Positions 36,932-46,101 of a stretch of 64,000 nt of DNA are shown here, in pieces. The notes below the pieces were generated by a model. It saw only the letters and a list, made by a program, of their open reading frames with translations. It did no database searches and was not told the DNA's origin. Each line of letters starts with the position of its first letter. Within the stretch, counting starts at the first letter, position 1. The DNA lies in contig NZ_PQDH01000005.1 of the NCBI RefSeq assembly GCF_002964605.1, forward strand, positions 1 through 64,000, given 5' to 3'. The DNA comes from Vallitalea okinawensis (GTDB lineage: Bacteria > Bacillota > Clostridia > Lachnospirales > PQDH01). Made by a program: the position numbers and the translations under genes.

Positions 36932-37148
36932 ATGAACACGTCCTCTTATCCGCCTAAAGCTTCTATCAATGCTACTCTTAACACTAGAATACATGAATCC
37001 AAAATTAAAGTAAAGCCTTAATCGCCGTATAAATAAAACTGATAAATTTATTCCACCTTTTTAAAATTTGTATCACTTGTTGCTTTATGTAACACCGTCT
37101 AAACTTAAAGTATAGCAACCAATTGATCAAATTAGAAAGGTGAAATAC

Positions 37149-38051
37149 ATGAGAAAAAATACACATTCCACAGGGGTTTTATTCCTTATGGCAACCCCAG
37201 CAATTATTTTTTTTATAGCTTTTAAGTATTTACCCATGTTTGGTATTTTCCTTGCTTTTAAGAACTTCAACTACCGTGATGGCTTCTTTAAAAGTCCATG
37301 GGTAGGATTTAAGAATTTCGAATTTCTCTTTAAAGGGGATGTATGGACCATTACTCGGAATACTGTTGGCTATAATCTTATCTTCATTATTTTAGGCATC
37401 ATCATTCCTGTCAGTATCGCTATAATTCTCAACGAGCTATTAAGTAAAAAAATGGTAAAACTTTTTCAAACCACAGTAATTATGCCATACTTCCTTTCTT
37501 GGATTATCGCAGCTTATGTCTTCTATGCATTCCTAGGTGTTGATCAAGGTCTTATCAACCATACCTTGCAGCGATTTGGTTTTGAAAAAGTTTACTGGTA
37601 TATGGATACCAGCTATTGGCCCTTTATCATCGTCATCGCTCAAGTATGGAAAATGTCCGGTTACTCCAGCATTATTTATCTCTCTGCTTTAAAGGGGATA
37701 TCCTCTGAGTACTATGAGGCAGCGGCTTTAGATGGTGCATCTAAATGGAAACAAACCTTATACATCACGATTCCTTGTCTGAAGCAAGTTATCATTATTC
37801 TAACAATATTAGCTATAGGGAGAATTTTTTATGCGGATTTCGGATTATTTTATAACCTCCCACGGCAATCTGGAGTACTTTATCCAGTAACCAATGTTAT
37901 CGATGTTTATGTTTACAATGCCTTAAAAAATACTGGTAACATCGGTATGTCAGCAGCTGCGGCTTTTTATCAATCCATTGTTGGCTTCATACTCGTTCTA
38001 ATATCCAATACAATTGTTAAAAAAATTGACTCTGAAAGCGCTATTTTATAA
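37149..38051 (+). CDS. Carbohydrate ABC transporter permease, LplB type
   Basis: A 300-residue permease with six membrane segments. The N-terminal FKYLPMFGIFLAFKNFNYRDG is characteristic of LplB/YteP permeases for complex oligosaccharides; the coupling loop is EAAALDGASKWKQTLYITIP near residue 200. ATG 37149 has AAAGGTG upstream; the in-frame GTG at 37140 overlaps that site. It is the first gene of a plus-strand operon with an LplC-type permease, a large binding protein and a GH29 fucosidase. Confidence 0.9.
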   Translation: MRKNTHSTGVLFLMATPAIIFFIAFKYLPMFGIFLAFKNFNYRDGFFKSPWVGFKNFEFLFKGDVWTITRNTVGYNLIFIILGIIIPVSIAIILNELLSKKMVKLFQTTVIMPYFLSWIIAAYVFYAFLGVDQGLINHTLQRFGFEKVYWYMDTSYWPFIIVIAQVWKMSGYSSIIYLSALKGISSEYYEAAALDGASKWKQTLYITIPCLKQVIIILTILAIGRIFYADFGLFYNLPRQSGVLYPVTNVIDVYVYNALKNTGNIGMSAAAAFYQSIVGFILVLISNTIVKKIDSESAIL

Positions 38052-38065
38052 GGAGGGTGATATTC

Positions 38066-38986
38066 TTGAAAAAAACTATATCAAATTCGAGAAACTTTAA
38101 TACCATATCTAAAAAATCAAATGCTTTATTGACACTATTAATGAGTATTTACTCTTTAGGTTGCGCTTTACCCGTACTTCTTGTCTATATCGTTTCTTTT
38201 AGCTCTGAAGACAGTGTTATGACTAATGGGTATAGCTACTTCCCTACTGAATGGAGTTTAGCAGCCTATCAATCCCTGTTAAAATCCATACATACCATTA
38301 TACGTTCCTACGGCGTATCCATATTTGCAACCATAACAGGTACATTGATTGGTCTATTCATTATGTCCCTCTTTGCATACGTCATTTCAAGAAAAGACTT
38401 TAAATACCATAAGATACTTACCTTTTTCGCTTTTTTTACCATGCTTTTTAATGGCGGTTTAGTTGCCTCATACTTGATTAATACACAAGTATTTCATTTA
38501 AGTAATACCATATGGGCATTGATTTTGCCCTATACCATTAATGCCTACTATGTCATCATTATGAGAACATTTTTCTCTCAAACTATCCCTGACTCTGTCA
38601 TTGAATCTGCACGTATTGATGGTGCTGGTGAACTCCAGATTTATTATTCTATCATCCTACCATTATCTAAGCCGGTTCTAGCAACTATTGGACTATTTTT
38701 AATTGTCGTCTATTGGAATGACTGGTTCCTGGGCTTGCTATACATAACTGATGACAACCTGGTTTCTATTCAATACTCACTCATGAAGATTCAAGCCTCA
38801 ATGGAATTTATTAAGAGTAATATGGTAGCTTTGGGTGGCGAAGCAAGTTCTTTACTTAAAGGGTATCCTACTGAAACAGCCAGAATGGCCATGCTTGTTG
38901 TGGTCATTACCCCAGTCATGTTTGCTTATCCATTTTTTCAACGTTATTTTGTAAGTGGTCTTACAATTGGTAGTATAAAAGGTTAA
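38066..38986 (+). CDS. Carbohydrate ABC transporter permease, LplC/YtcP type
   Basis: A 306-residue permease with six membrane segments, coupling loop ESARIDGAGELQIYYSIILP near residue 185 and the terminal GLTIGSIKG typical of LplC. The start is taken as TTG 38066, eight bases after AGGAGGG; GTG 38057 lies inside that site. It pairs with the product of 37149. No ATPase gene is present, as usual for this transporter type. Confidence 0.88.
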   Translation: MKKTISNSRNFNTISKKSNALLTLLMSIYSLGCALPVLLVYIVSFSSEDSVMTNGYSYFPTEWSLAAYQSLLKSIHTIIRSYGVSIFATITGTLIGLFIMSLFAYVISRKDFKYHKILTFFAFFTMLFNGGLVASYLINTQVFHLSNTIWALILPYTINAYYVIIMRTFFSQTIPDSVIESARIDGAGELQIYYSIILPLSKPVLATIGLFLIVVYWNDWFLGLLYITDDNLVSIQYSLMKIQASMEFIKSNMVALGGEASSLLKGYPTETARMAMLVVVITPVMFAYPFFQRYFVSGLTIGSIKG

Positions 38987-39044
38987 AATAAGATAATCAG
39001 ACGATTATTTTATTATAAATTTATTATATATAAGGAGGATCCAA

Positions 39045-40619
39045 ATGAAAAATAAGGGGAGAATTATATCGTTTATATTTGTACTTACCATGTTGTTCAC
39101 CTTAATCGGTTGTCAACAAAACACAACAGAATTAAGTAGTAAGAGCGAATCACCAGAAGTTAAGAGCGAAGCTAATAAACAATCTTCTTCAACTGAAGAA
39201 AAGGCTGAAGAACTAGTACCCTTAAAAGTCTATACATGGACTGGTACGAAACAAAGAGATGAAGCTATTGTCTTGACAGAAATGAGTAATTATTTAAAAG
39301 AGACAATAAAAGCAGATGTTGAAATTACAATGTTAGATTTGGATGACTATAAGAATAAAGTTCCACTATTACTCTCCTCAGGAGAAACAATTGATTTATG
39401 TTTTGCATCAAGTTGGAATAACCCTTTCTTAACTGGTGTTAGTACCAATGCTTTTCTACCACTTGATAACCTTCTAGAGAATCAAGGAAAAGCTCTTAAA
39501 GATTTTATTCCTGATGCATTATGGACGGGAGCTAAAATAAAAGGGAACATATATGGGGTTCCTATGTATAAAGAAATGGGGAGACAATGGGGATATTTCA
39601 TCAATAAAGAACTTGCGGATCAATATGGTTTTGATTTATCAACAATTAAAGATTGGGATGATATTGAACCTATGCTTGCAACATTAAAGGAAAAAGAACC
39701 AGATGTTGTTGGGTTAGCTAACCCACAGAGAGCATTCGCTACGCTTCCTTATTCTATTATGACTGGTAACTGGAAACGCCCAGGTGTTATCAATGCAACA
39801 AGTGAAATGGAAACCTTCAAAGGAACAGATGGTAAAGTCTTTAACCAATATACAATGCCTGAGTATAAAGAAACCATAACCAAATTACATGAATGGTACA
39901 AAGCAGGTTATACGCCAGAAGACGCAAAAAACTATAGTAAAGATCAATTGGATAAGAACGATGCCAAACTCAATAAACTTTTTGCCCGTCTTATTTGGTA
40001 TGCACCTAATTCTGAGGTAGGCTGGAGTAATGATGTAGGACATCAGTATGTTTATATTCCACTTCATCAACCTGTTATTGAAAGTGGTGTTTCAGTTGGT
40101 AATGTATGGGCAATTCCCTATACAGCCGAAAACCCAGAAAAAGCAATGGAACTTTTAACTGCTTTATATACAGATAAAGAATTAGGTACCATGATCCGTC
40201 ATGGTGTTGAAGGTACTCATTATGTGAAAAATGATGATGGCACCATTACCATTGCTGATGGTATTGACCCTACTGATAGACCTTATGATCAGGGTATGGG
40301 ATGGATGTATGGAACTATCTTTAACCAATATATTGATGTAAGTCAGACACCTGCTGATACATTAGACGCTTATTACACCTTTAATGATTCTGCAGTCATG
40401 TCGGATGCTATGGGCTTTATCTTTGATTCTGAACCAGTACTCAATGAAATAGCAGCTATTGATAACGTAATGGAACAATACTCTGATCCTCTCAATGCAG
40501 GTTTAGTAGACCCTGAAAAATATCTACCTGAATTTTTAAGTGCTCTAGAAAATGCAGGTGTTAATAAACTCATTGAAGAATCACAAAAGCAATACGATGC
40601 ATGGAAAGCAAGTAGATAA
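39045..40619 (+). CDS. Extracellular solute-binding lipoprotein, LplA type
   Basis: A 524-residue lipoprotein with lipobox FTLIGC (Cys23), followed by a Ser/Glu/Lys-rich linker to about residue 55. The size and internal patterns (DLCFASSWNNPFLTG, IKGNIYGVPMYKEMG) fit the large binding proteins of LplABC-type importers for oligosaccharides. AAGGAGGA lies upstream. The GH29 fucosidase gene that follows suggests a fucosylated ligand. Confidence 0.9.
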   Translation: MKNKGRIISFIFVLTMLFTLIGCQQNTTELSSKSESPEVKSEANKQSSSTEEKAEELVPLKVYTWTGTKQRDEAIVLTEMSNYLKETIKADVEITMLDLDDYKNKVPLLLSSGETIDLCFASSWNNPFLTGVSTNAFLPLDNLLENQGKALKDFIPDALWTGAKIKGNIYGVPMYKEMGRQWGYFINKELADQYGFDLSTIKDWDDIEPMLATLKEKEPDVVGLANPQRAFATLPYSIMTGNWKRPGVINATSEMETFKGTDGKVFNQYTMPEYKETITKLHEWYKAGYTPEDAKNYSKDQLDKNDAKLNKLFARLIWYAPNSEVGWSNDVGHQYVYIPLHQPVIESGVSVGNVWAIPYTAENPEKAMELLTALYTDKELGTMIRHGVEGTHYVKNDDGTITIADGIDPTDRPYDQGMGWMYGTIFNQYIDVSQTPADTLDAYYTFNDSAVMSDAMGFIFDSEPVLNEIAAIDNVMEQYSDPLNAGLVDPEKYLPEFLSALENAGVNKLIEESQKQYDAWKASR

Positions 40620-40628
40620 ATATTTTTA

Positions 40629-40657
40629 AATGGTTGTCTCATTCTGAGACAGCCATT
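40629..40657. terminator. Hairpin after the binding-protein gene
   Basis: AATGGTTGTCTC (40629-40640) pairs with GAGACAGCCATT (40646-40657) with one G-U pair and loop ATTCT. There is little T-tract, so it may protect or attenuate the message before the fucosidase gene. Confidence 0.5.
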
Positions 40658-40757
40658 CATTATCTACATAACACTTGATATTAGGATTAATACTGGTATA
40701 ATTTAGCTTAAATAACAGATGTATCATATGACTTAATTACAGAAAGGAGTTTGAATA

Positions 40758-42125
40758 ATGGCTGATAATATTAAAAATGGTGTTCATGGATGCAGTGCAG
40801 CTGATGACTATATTCAGCCAACTGATCCTTTAGTGGTAGAGAAGTTGGAATCATTTAGAGATAGAAAGATAGGCTTGATGATCCATTGGGCACCAGTAAC
40901 TCAACTAGGTATCACCGAATCATGGCCTCAGGTGGATACAGAGGCTGAATGGTCTCAAAAAGATATTGATTGGACCAATGATATGGACAGCTTTCGACGT
41001 GAATATAGAGACCTACATAAGACTTTCAATCCCATCAGGTTTGAACCTAAAAAATGGGCATCACTAGCTAAGGAATGCGGCTTTCAATATTTACTCTTTA
41101 CTACTAAACATCACGATGGCTTTTGTATGTGGGATACTGAGACAACAGACTATAAAATAACGAGTAAAAACTGCCCTTTTCATAAGCATTCCTATAAGGA
41201 TATTGTGAAACACCTTTTTAATGCTTTTAGAGATGAAGGTATTCCAATCCACGCTTATTTCTCTAAGCCTGATTGGGATTCGCCTTATTATTGGAATAAA
41301 GAGATACCTTGGCCGGACAACAAAACGGATCGAAACCCTAATTATAAGATTAGTGAGCATCCTGAACTTTGGGAGCAATTCGTTCAATTTACTCACACCC
41401 AGATAAGGGAATTGTTGATGGGATATGGTGATATTGAATGTTTATGGCTTGATGGTGGATGGGTCAACCCCTCTAACCTGGGGCAAGACATTCGAATCGG
41501 AGAAATTGTTAATGAGATCCGTAAGGTGCATCAGCCTGGTTTAATATGTGCAGATCGTACTGTTGGTGGTGCCTATGAGAACTTTATTACACCAGAGCAA
41601 AGCAGACCTGAGGCTCCTATCTTTGTTCCTTGGGAAAGCTGTATCACCCTGGGTAGAAGCTTTACATTCAGGTATGATGATACGTACAAAACACCTCGTG
41701 AAGTAATCCACTTGCTCATTGATATCGTTGCCAAGGGAGGTAACTTAGCATTAAACATTACACCGCAGCCTGATGGAAGGTTACCACATCAGGGTATCCA
41801 AGTTTTAAAGGAGTTAGGTAAGTTCTTAACGACTTATGGTGAGGGTATCTATGGTACAAGGGTCTGCGAACCTTATATAATTAATCAATATGCATTCACA
41901 AAGAAAGAAAATTGTTATTTTGTTTACTATTTGTATAAGGAGGGAGAAAGAATAAAGCACTCTTTCACCATTCCAATTCAATGTGATGTCACTGATATCC
42001 GAGAGATGGGTACTGGAGAATCTTTAGGTTTCAGTAGAAGTGATGCTGGATTAGAGATTCAGCTGAAGGAAAGAAGCGATATCAACACTCAATATGTTGA
42101 AGGCTTTACCTTATATCTCAAGTAG
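40758..42125 (+). CDS. Alpha-L-fucosidase, GH29
   Basis: A 455-residue GH29 enzyme with KIGLMIHWAPVTQLG near the N-terminus, KHHDGFCMWD at 118-127, nucleophile Asp232 in CLWLDGGWV, and the C-terminal beta-domain starting with GTRVCEPY. It lacks a signal peptide and so acts in the cytoplasm. GAAAGGAG precedes the ATG. It has clearly diverged from the fucosidase at 31617 (different active-site spacing, no F5/8 domain), so the two probably cut different linkages. It lies downstream of the ABC genes 37149-40619. Confidence 0.9.
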   Translation: MADNIKNGVHGCSAADDYIQPTDPLVVEKLESFRDRKIGLMIHWAPVTQLGITESWPQVDTEAEWSQKDIDWTNDMDSFRREYRDLHKTFNPIRFEPKKWASLAKECGFQYLLFTTKHHDGFCMWDTETTDYKITSKNCPFHKHSYKDIVKHLFNAFRDEGIPIHAYFSKPDWDSPYYWNKEIPWPDNKTDRNPNYKISEHPELWEQFVQFTHTQIRELLMGYGDIECLWLDGGWVNPSNLGQDIRIGEIVNEIRKVHQPGLICADRTVGGAYENFITPEQSRPEAPIFVPWESCITLGRSFTFRYDDTYKTPREVIHLLIDIVAKGGNLALNITPQPDGRLPHQGIQVLKELGKFLTTYGEGIYGTRVCEPYIINQYAFTKKENCYFVYYLYKEGERIKHSFTIPIQCDVTDIREMGTGESLGFSRSDAGLEIQLKERSDINTQYVEGFTLYLK

Positions 42126-42131
42126 CAAAAG

Positions 42132-42178
42132 AACCTATAGAAATGACTTGTTAATAGGGTCAATTCTATAGGTTTTTT
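42132..42178 (+). terminator. Intrinsic terminator after the fucosidase gene
   Basis: AACCTATAGAA (42132-42142) pairs with TTCTATAGGTT (42164-42174), followed by a T-run to 42178. Confidence 0.85.
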
Positions 42179-42215
42179 CATTCTAAGTACTCTTAATACT
42201 AGTACCTTTATCCTG

Positions 42216-43277
42216 CTATCTTAAGCGATGTTCCAATGCTTGTGCTGATTCATGAATGAGAGAACCCTCATAATTAGAATACGCTTCAATATAGTAATCA
42301 CCTTTCTTACCAGTAGACATAACACCTTCAAATTCATTGTTAACTAATGGAATAAACGTTTCATCGTGATTAGCGGTACCTTCATAATCAGCACCATTAT
42401 ACAATTTTACTTTTCCCTCAATGTAATAAGGCTCATAGTCCATTGTTATAATAAAATAATCTGCAGCATTGACATACATCTCTTTAGCTATAGGTTGATA
42501 GGATTGAATATCAATACTACGACCTGATAAGACTATTTTATGAGGTACTTGATTAAGTTCCTCATAGTTACTCATTTCACCAGCAGAAAAGATGAGTATA
42601 TTTCCACAGGCAATCTCCATTTCCTGAACGTTAATAAACTCGAGGTATTCCATTCGTACGTGGCTTTCAGACTTTATTACAAGATTCTTTAGTTCAATGA
42701 AGTCTGGTAAGTCACAATAACCGTTCCGAACATCCACTAAGAGTTCATCTTTTAAGGTTTCTTTATCTATCACTTCTAACTTTACTTCTTGATCAGATTG
42801 AACTTGGAGATCAACTTCATTAGGTACTTCGATAGTGATAACTGTATCATAGTAATTATAATTAACTTGTTCATACAATAAAGCATAGTAAATTTCTTTA
42901 ATGGCATTGTCCCTTGATATTTGTTCCCGTAGATCGAAGTTATGATTCTTCTGATCAAAGACTACATTTAATGTCCCTTCTTCTATAACAGTTTCTACGA
43001 GTATTTCACTAAATGGATCTCTTGTACTTTTGATATGTAATTGTTCATCAGGACTTTCTTTTATAATGAGCTTAGATCGCCATATATTTGATGTTATATT
43101 GACATGATTGATAACTTCTCTAGTGGAATAGAGTTCCAATGATTCAGTAACATCGACTTCTATACTTACTGCATCACTGGTAACAATAGCTGCAACTTCA
43201 AAACCATAATAAACAGTTCCCATAATACCACCAGCTATTAAAATAAGGGCTAAAATAGCAGCGATTTTACGCTTCAT
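42216..43277 (-). CDS. Membrane-anchored beta-rich protein, DUF4097-like
   Basis: A 353-residue protein with one N-terminal membrane helix (residues 5-27) and a long extracytoplasmic part rich in beta-strand and charged residues, of the type found in DUF4097-like putative adhesins that often follow PadR-DUF1700 genes. ATG 43277 has GGGAG eight bases upstream and overlaps the DUF1700 gene by 11 bp; a longer frame reaches 43379 without support. Function is unknown; by context it belongs to an envelope-stress or regulatory set controlled by the PadR protein. Confidence 0.7.
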   Translation of the reverse strand: MKRKIAAILALILIAGGIMGTVYYGFEVAAIVTSDAVSIEVDVTESLELYSTREVINHVNITSNIWRSKLIIKESPDEQLHIKSTRDPFSEILVETVIEEGTLNVVFDQKNHNFDLREQISRDNAIKEIYYALLYEQVNYNYYDTVITIEVPNEVDLQVQSDQEVKLEVIDKETLKDELLVDVRNGYCDLPDFIELKNLVIKSESHVRMEYLEFINVQEMEIACGNILIFSAGEMSNYEELNQVPHKIVLSGRSIDIQSYQPIAKEMYVNAADYFIITMDYEPYYIEGKVKLYNGADYEGTANHDETFIPLVNNEFEGVMSTGKKGDYYIEAYSNYEGSLIHESAQALEHRLR

Positions 43278-44061
43278 ATCCATCACTCCCTTCATAATCG
43301 AGTTCAGGAATAAGATCTGTACGTGTACCAACTCGTATATACATAAATCGTGTTTTAAGCCAACTGATATATTGTACAATGCAATATTTCATTACTCCAA
43401 AAATACTTCCATAGACTATCCAGAACAGAAGTAATAATCCTGTTGCAAACAGCGATAAGGATAGGCCTAGACCAGTAAAAGCATCACCTATCTGACCAAG
43501 TAATAAACTCGCTGGATAAGCTGCTATAGTACATAAGGTTCCGAAAAACAATGCTCCACCTGCTAATAAGATACCCCCGATGATGAAACCTGCTGGGAAC
43601 AGTAATACAACCGTTAGTAGGATATAAAATAATTTCTTCAGCCAACTTGGACTTTTGGGTCTTATACGTATCTGTATATTAGATGGTAAATGCCTATTGA
43701 TTGCCTCTTTGATTTTAATACACCTCTCTCCTACAGTCTTATTAAAACGCTTAAACTTAGGTCCAATATTTCTCTTAATATTCCCCCAAAATTCAACTAT
43801 TTTATAATATAAAGCGGAGTCTTTAAAGCTTTCCTGATTTTTATTAGTCGCTCCATTTTCTGTTCTCATTTCCTGTATGAGGTCCCTGGCTATAGCTTTG
43901 GGTGATCCTAAAGCCTTTATAACCTCCTCTTCACTTTTTCCTTCTATTTCACCATTTAGAAAATACTCTTCGTAATCCCGGAGTATATCGTTAAGTTCGT
44001 ATTGGCTAAAGTGATCTTCTAGATAATCCTTAAGAATATCAAGAAATTCTTTTTTATTCAT
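43267..44061 (-). CDS. DUF1700 (HAAS-type) membrane protein
   Basis: A 264-residue protein. Residues 1-70 form the conserved helical DUF1700/HAAS segment (EFLDILKDYLEDH, ILRDYEEYFLNGEIEGKSEE, ALGSPKAIARDL). A basic linker follows, then three hydrophobic segments between about 140 and 235. Such proteins are usually encoded directly after a PadR regulator. The gene overlaps the PadR gene by 8 bp and the DUF4097-like gene by 11 bp, so all three are one operon. The role may be to hold a regulator or partner at the membrane; this is not established. Confidence 0.85.
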   Translation of the reverse strand: MNKKEFLDILKDYLEDHFSQYELNDILRDYEEYFLNGEIEGKSEEEVIKALGSPKAIARDLIQEMRTENGATNKNQESFKDSALYYKIVEFWGNIKRNIGPKFKRFNKTVGERCIKIKEAINRHLPSNIQIRIRPKSPSWLKKLFYILLTVVLLFPAGFIIGGILLAGGALFFGTLCTIAAYPASLLLGQIGDAFTGLGLSLSLFATGLLLLFWIVYGSIFGVMKYCIVQYISWLKTRFMYIRVGTRTDLIPELDYEGSDGYEA

Positions 44062-44389
44062 CCCCGTTAATCCCCTTTCTATATAGGCTTATTATCATAT
44101 TGACATCTTCAACAAAGCTATCCCATTCATCCACCATGTTCTTCAAATTACGTTTTCCTTGTTTGGTGATCTTATAATATTTTCTAGAAGGTCCTTCGCT
44201 GGATTTTACGATATATGTATCAAAGTTACCCTCTTTCGTTAAACGTCTCAATAAAGGGTATATGGTACTCTCTTTTACCGTCATTACCTTGGAAATATGA
44301 TCTACAATTTCATAACCATACATGTCTTTACTGTTCACCAAAGTCATAACGCATATCTCTAGCACACCTTTTCTCAGTTGGGTACTCAT
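44054..44389 (-). CDS. PadR-family transcriptional regulator
   Basis: A 111-residue PadR winged-helix protein: RKGVLEICVMTLVNSKDMYG at the start, the recognition region VKESTIYPLLRRLTKEG, and the wing SEGPSRKYYKITKQG. ATG 44389 has GGGG seven bases upstream; an in-frame TTG at 44395 is less likely. It heads the operon with the DUF1700 and DUF4097-like genes. Three matching imperfect palindromes lie directly upstream (44433-44533), the expected place for autorepression. Confidence 0.92.
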   Translation of the reverse strand: MSTQLRKGVLEICVMTLVNSKDMYGYEIVDHISKVMTVKESTIYPLLRRLTKEGNFDTYIVKSSEGPSRKYYKITKQGKRNLKNMVDEWDSFVEDVNMIISLYRKGINGDE

Positions 44390-44432
44390 TGGCAAGCCCC
44401 TTTCGTACTTGATATAAGAAGTGATTCACCGA

Positions 44433-44533
44433 CTACTGTGCAATACATAATAGTGAGCAAAAAGAAAACTACTATGCATTACATAATAGCTTTATGGTTT
44501 CATCTTACCACACTACTATGTTTTACACAATAG
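44433..44533. promoter_or_regulatory. Three imperfect palindromes, candidate PadR operators
   Basis: Three 21-bp sites of form CTACTATG-N5-CATAATAG start at 44433, 44469 and 44513. The middle copy has a single mismatch between its arms; the outer copies have two or three. They lie 44-144 bp upstream of the PadR start, and PadR proteins bind palindromes of this TACTAT/ATAGTA type. Start-to-start distances are 36 and 44 bp. Confidence 0.65.
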
Positions 44534-44554
44534 CTTTTTAGAAAATTTTTCAAA

Positions 44555-46084
44555 TTATAATTTGTCTTTATCTCCTGCTTCATCTTTTAATTGAATAAGT
44601 CTCTGTTTAAGTTCTTTTATAACATCGGAATAGGCTTCATCCTCATAGCGATTATACATTTCACAAGGATCTTTTACTAGATCAAAGAATTCCCATTCTG
44701 GTTCTGTAGAATCATCAATAGATCCTGCTGTACCTAGAGCTTCACCATAATAGTAGATTAATTTATATTTCTTAGTTCGAATACCGTAGTGAGCTGCTAC
44801 ACCATGATGGGCTAAATGCATCCAATAGCGATAATACATGTCCTCTCTAAATTCTTCCTCTTCTTTTTCTTCTAAGACTCTTCGGAAACTCTTACCCTGC
44901 ATATCCTCCGGTATAGCAACTCCTGCAAAATCTAGAAGGGTTGGTGCAAAATCTAGGTTAAGAACCATTTGCTCTGTTGACAGACCTTCTTTTATCTTTT
45001 CAGGATATTTAACAAGGAGAGGCATTCTTAAAGATTCTTCATACATAAAGCGTTTATCAAACCATCCATGATCACCTAAGAAAAAGCCTTGGTCCGAGGT
45101 ATAGATGACAATAGTTTCTTGGTCTAAATCTTCTTCCTTAAGATAATCTAATAACCTGCCTACATTATCATCCACCGATGCTACGCAACGAAGATAATCT
45201 TTGATATAACGCTGATACTTCCAGTTCTTCAGTTCTTCTAAGCTATCAAACTTGACTTCTTCCCCATCTCTTGTCGTAAAGGTATAGCCTTCTAAATCAT
45301 CAGGCATTGGTATTCGAAGTCGATTAGTTTTCCTAGCATAATCACCTTCATTATTAGTTGGAATGGCATTCCCTACCTCAAGAATATTAGCAGGTGTTTC
45401 AATCTTTAGGTCATTTGAGTTCATATCTTCTACGATACGCATCTTAGCTCTTTTCGCTGCTTCTGATCGATTTTCATAGTTATCATCAAATGTAGTAGGA
45501 ATAGGAATATCCACATCTTTATACATGTCTTTATGTTTGTCATCAGGCTGCCATGGACGATGGGGAGCTTTATGATAACATAACAAGCAGAATGGTTGAT
45601 TATTCTCTCTCTCTTTTAACCAATTGATAGACTGGTCCGTTACAATATCAGTTGCATATCCTTCAAATACTTTGTTTTCTCCCATTTCATTCATCACGGG
45701 ATCAAAATAATCACCTTGCCCTGGGAAGATGGTCCAATAATCAAAACCTCTTGGCCAATTCTTTTCTTCCTGACCTAGGTGCCACTTACCTATCATTGCA
45801 GTAGAATAACCTGCTTTCTTTAGCTCTGTGACGAAGGTATTTTGACTGCTATCAAAATGATCATCTAGGGTTCTAACGCCATTCACATGTGAATGCTTGC
45901 CTGTTAGTATGACTGCTCGACTAGGTGCGCAGATTGCATTAGTGCAAAAACAATTATCAAAACGCATCCCCTCATTAGCAATCCTATCTAAATGAGGTGT
46001 GGTGTTGATTTTACTTCCGTAACAGCTCATGGAATGAGCTGCATGATCATCAGTCATGATAACGATAATATTAGGTCTTTTCAA
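44555..46084 (-). CDS. Cys-type S1-family sulfatase
   Basis: A 509-residue sulfatase with metal site VIMTDDHAAH, formylglycine signature CAPSR (Cys52), GKWHLG near residue 100 and TSDQGFFLGDHGWFDKRFMY near 330. The DQGFFLGDHGW form is that of the N-acetylglucosamine-6-sulfatase/iduronate-2-sulfatase-like groups; the substrate remains open. It has no signal peptide. It is the last gene of a minus-strand operon with two other sulfatases and two six-hairpin proteins; the gap to the upstream gene is 17 bp. Confidence 0.9.
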   Translation of the reverse strand: MKRPNIIVIMTDDHAAHSMSCYGSKINTTPHLDRIANEGMRFDNCFCTNAICAPSRAVILTGKHSHVNGVRTLDDHFDSSQNTFVTELKKAGYSTAMIGKWHLGQEEKNWPRGFDYWTIFPGQGDYFDPVMNEMGENKVFEGYATDIVTDQSINWLKERENNQPFCLLCYHKAPHRPWQPDDKHKDMYKDVDIPIPTTFDDNYENRSEAAKRAKMRIVEDMNSNDLKIETPANILEVGNAIPTNNEGDYARKTNRLRIPMPDDLEGYTFTTRDGEEVKFDSLEELKNWKYQRYIKDYLRCVASVDDNVGRLLDYLKEEDLDQETIVIYTSDQGFFLGDHGWFDKRFMYEESLRMPLLVKYPEKIKEGLSTEQMVLNLDFAPTLLDFAGVAIPEDMQGKSFRRVLEEKEEEEFREDMYYRYWMHLAHHGVAAHYGIRTKKYKLIYYYGEALGTAGSIDDSTEPEWEFFDLVKDPCEMYNRYEDEAYSDVIKELKQRLIQLKDEAGDKDKL

Positions 46085-46101
46085 AGCATCATCCTCCTAT
46101 T

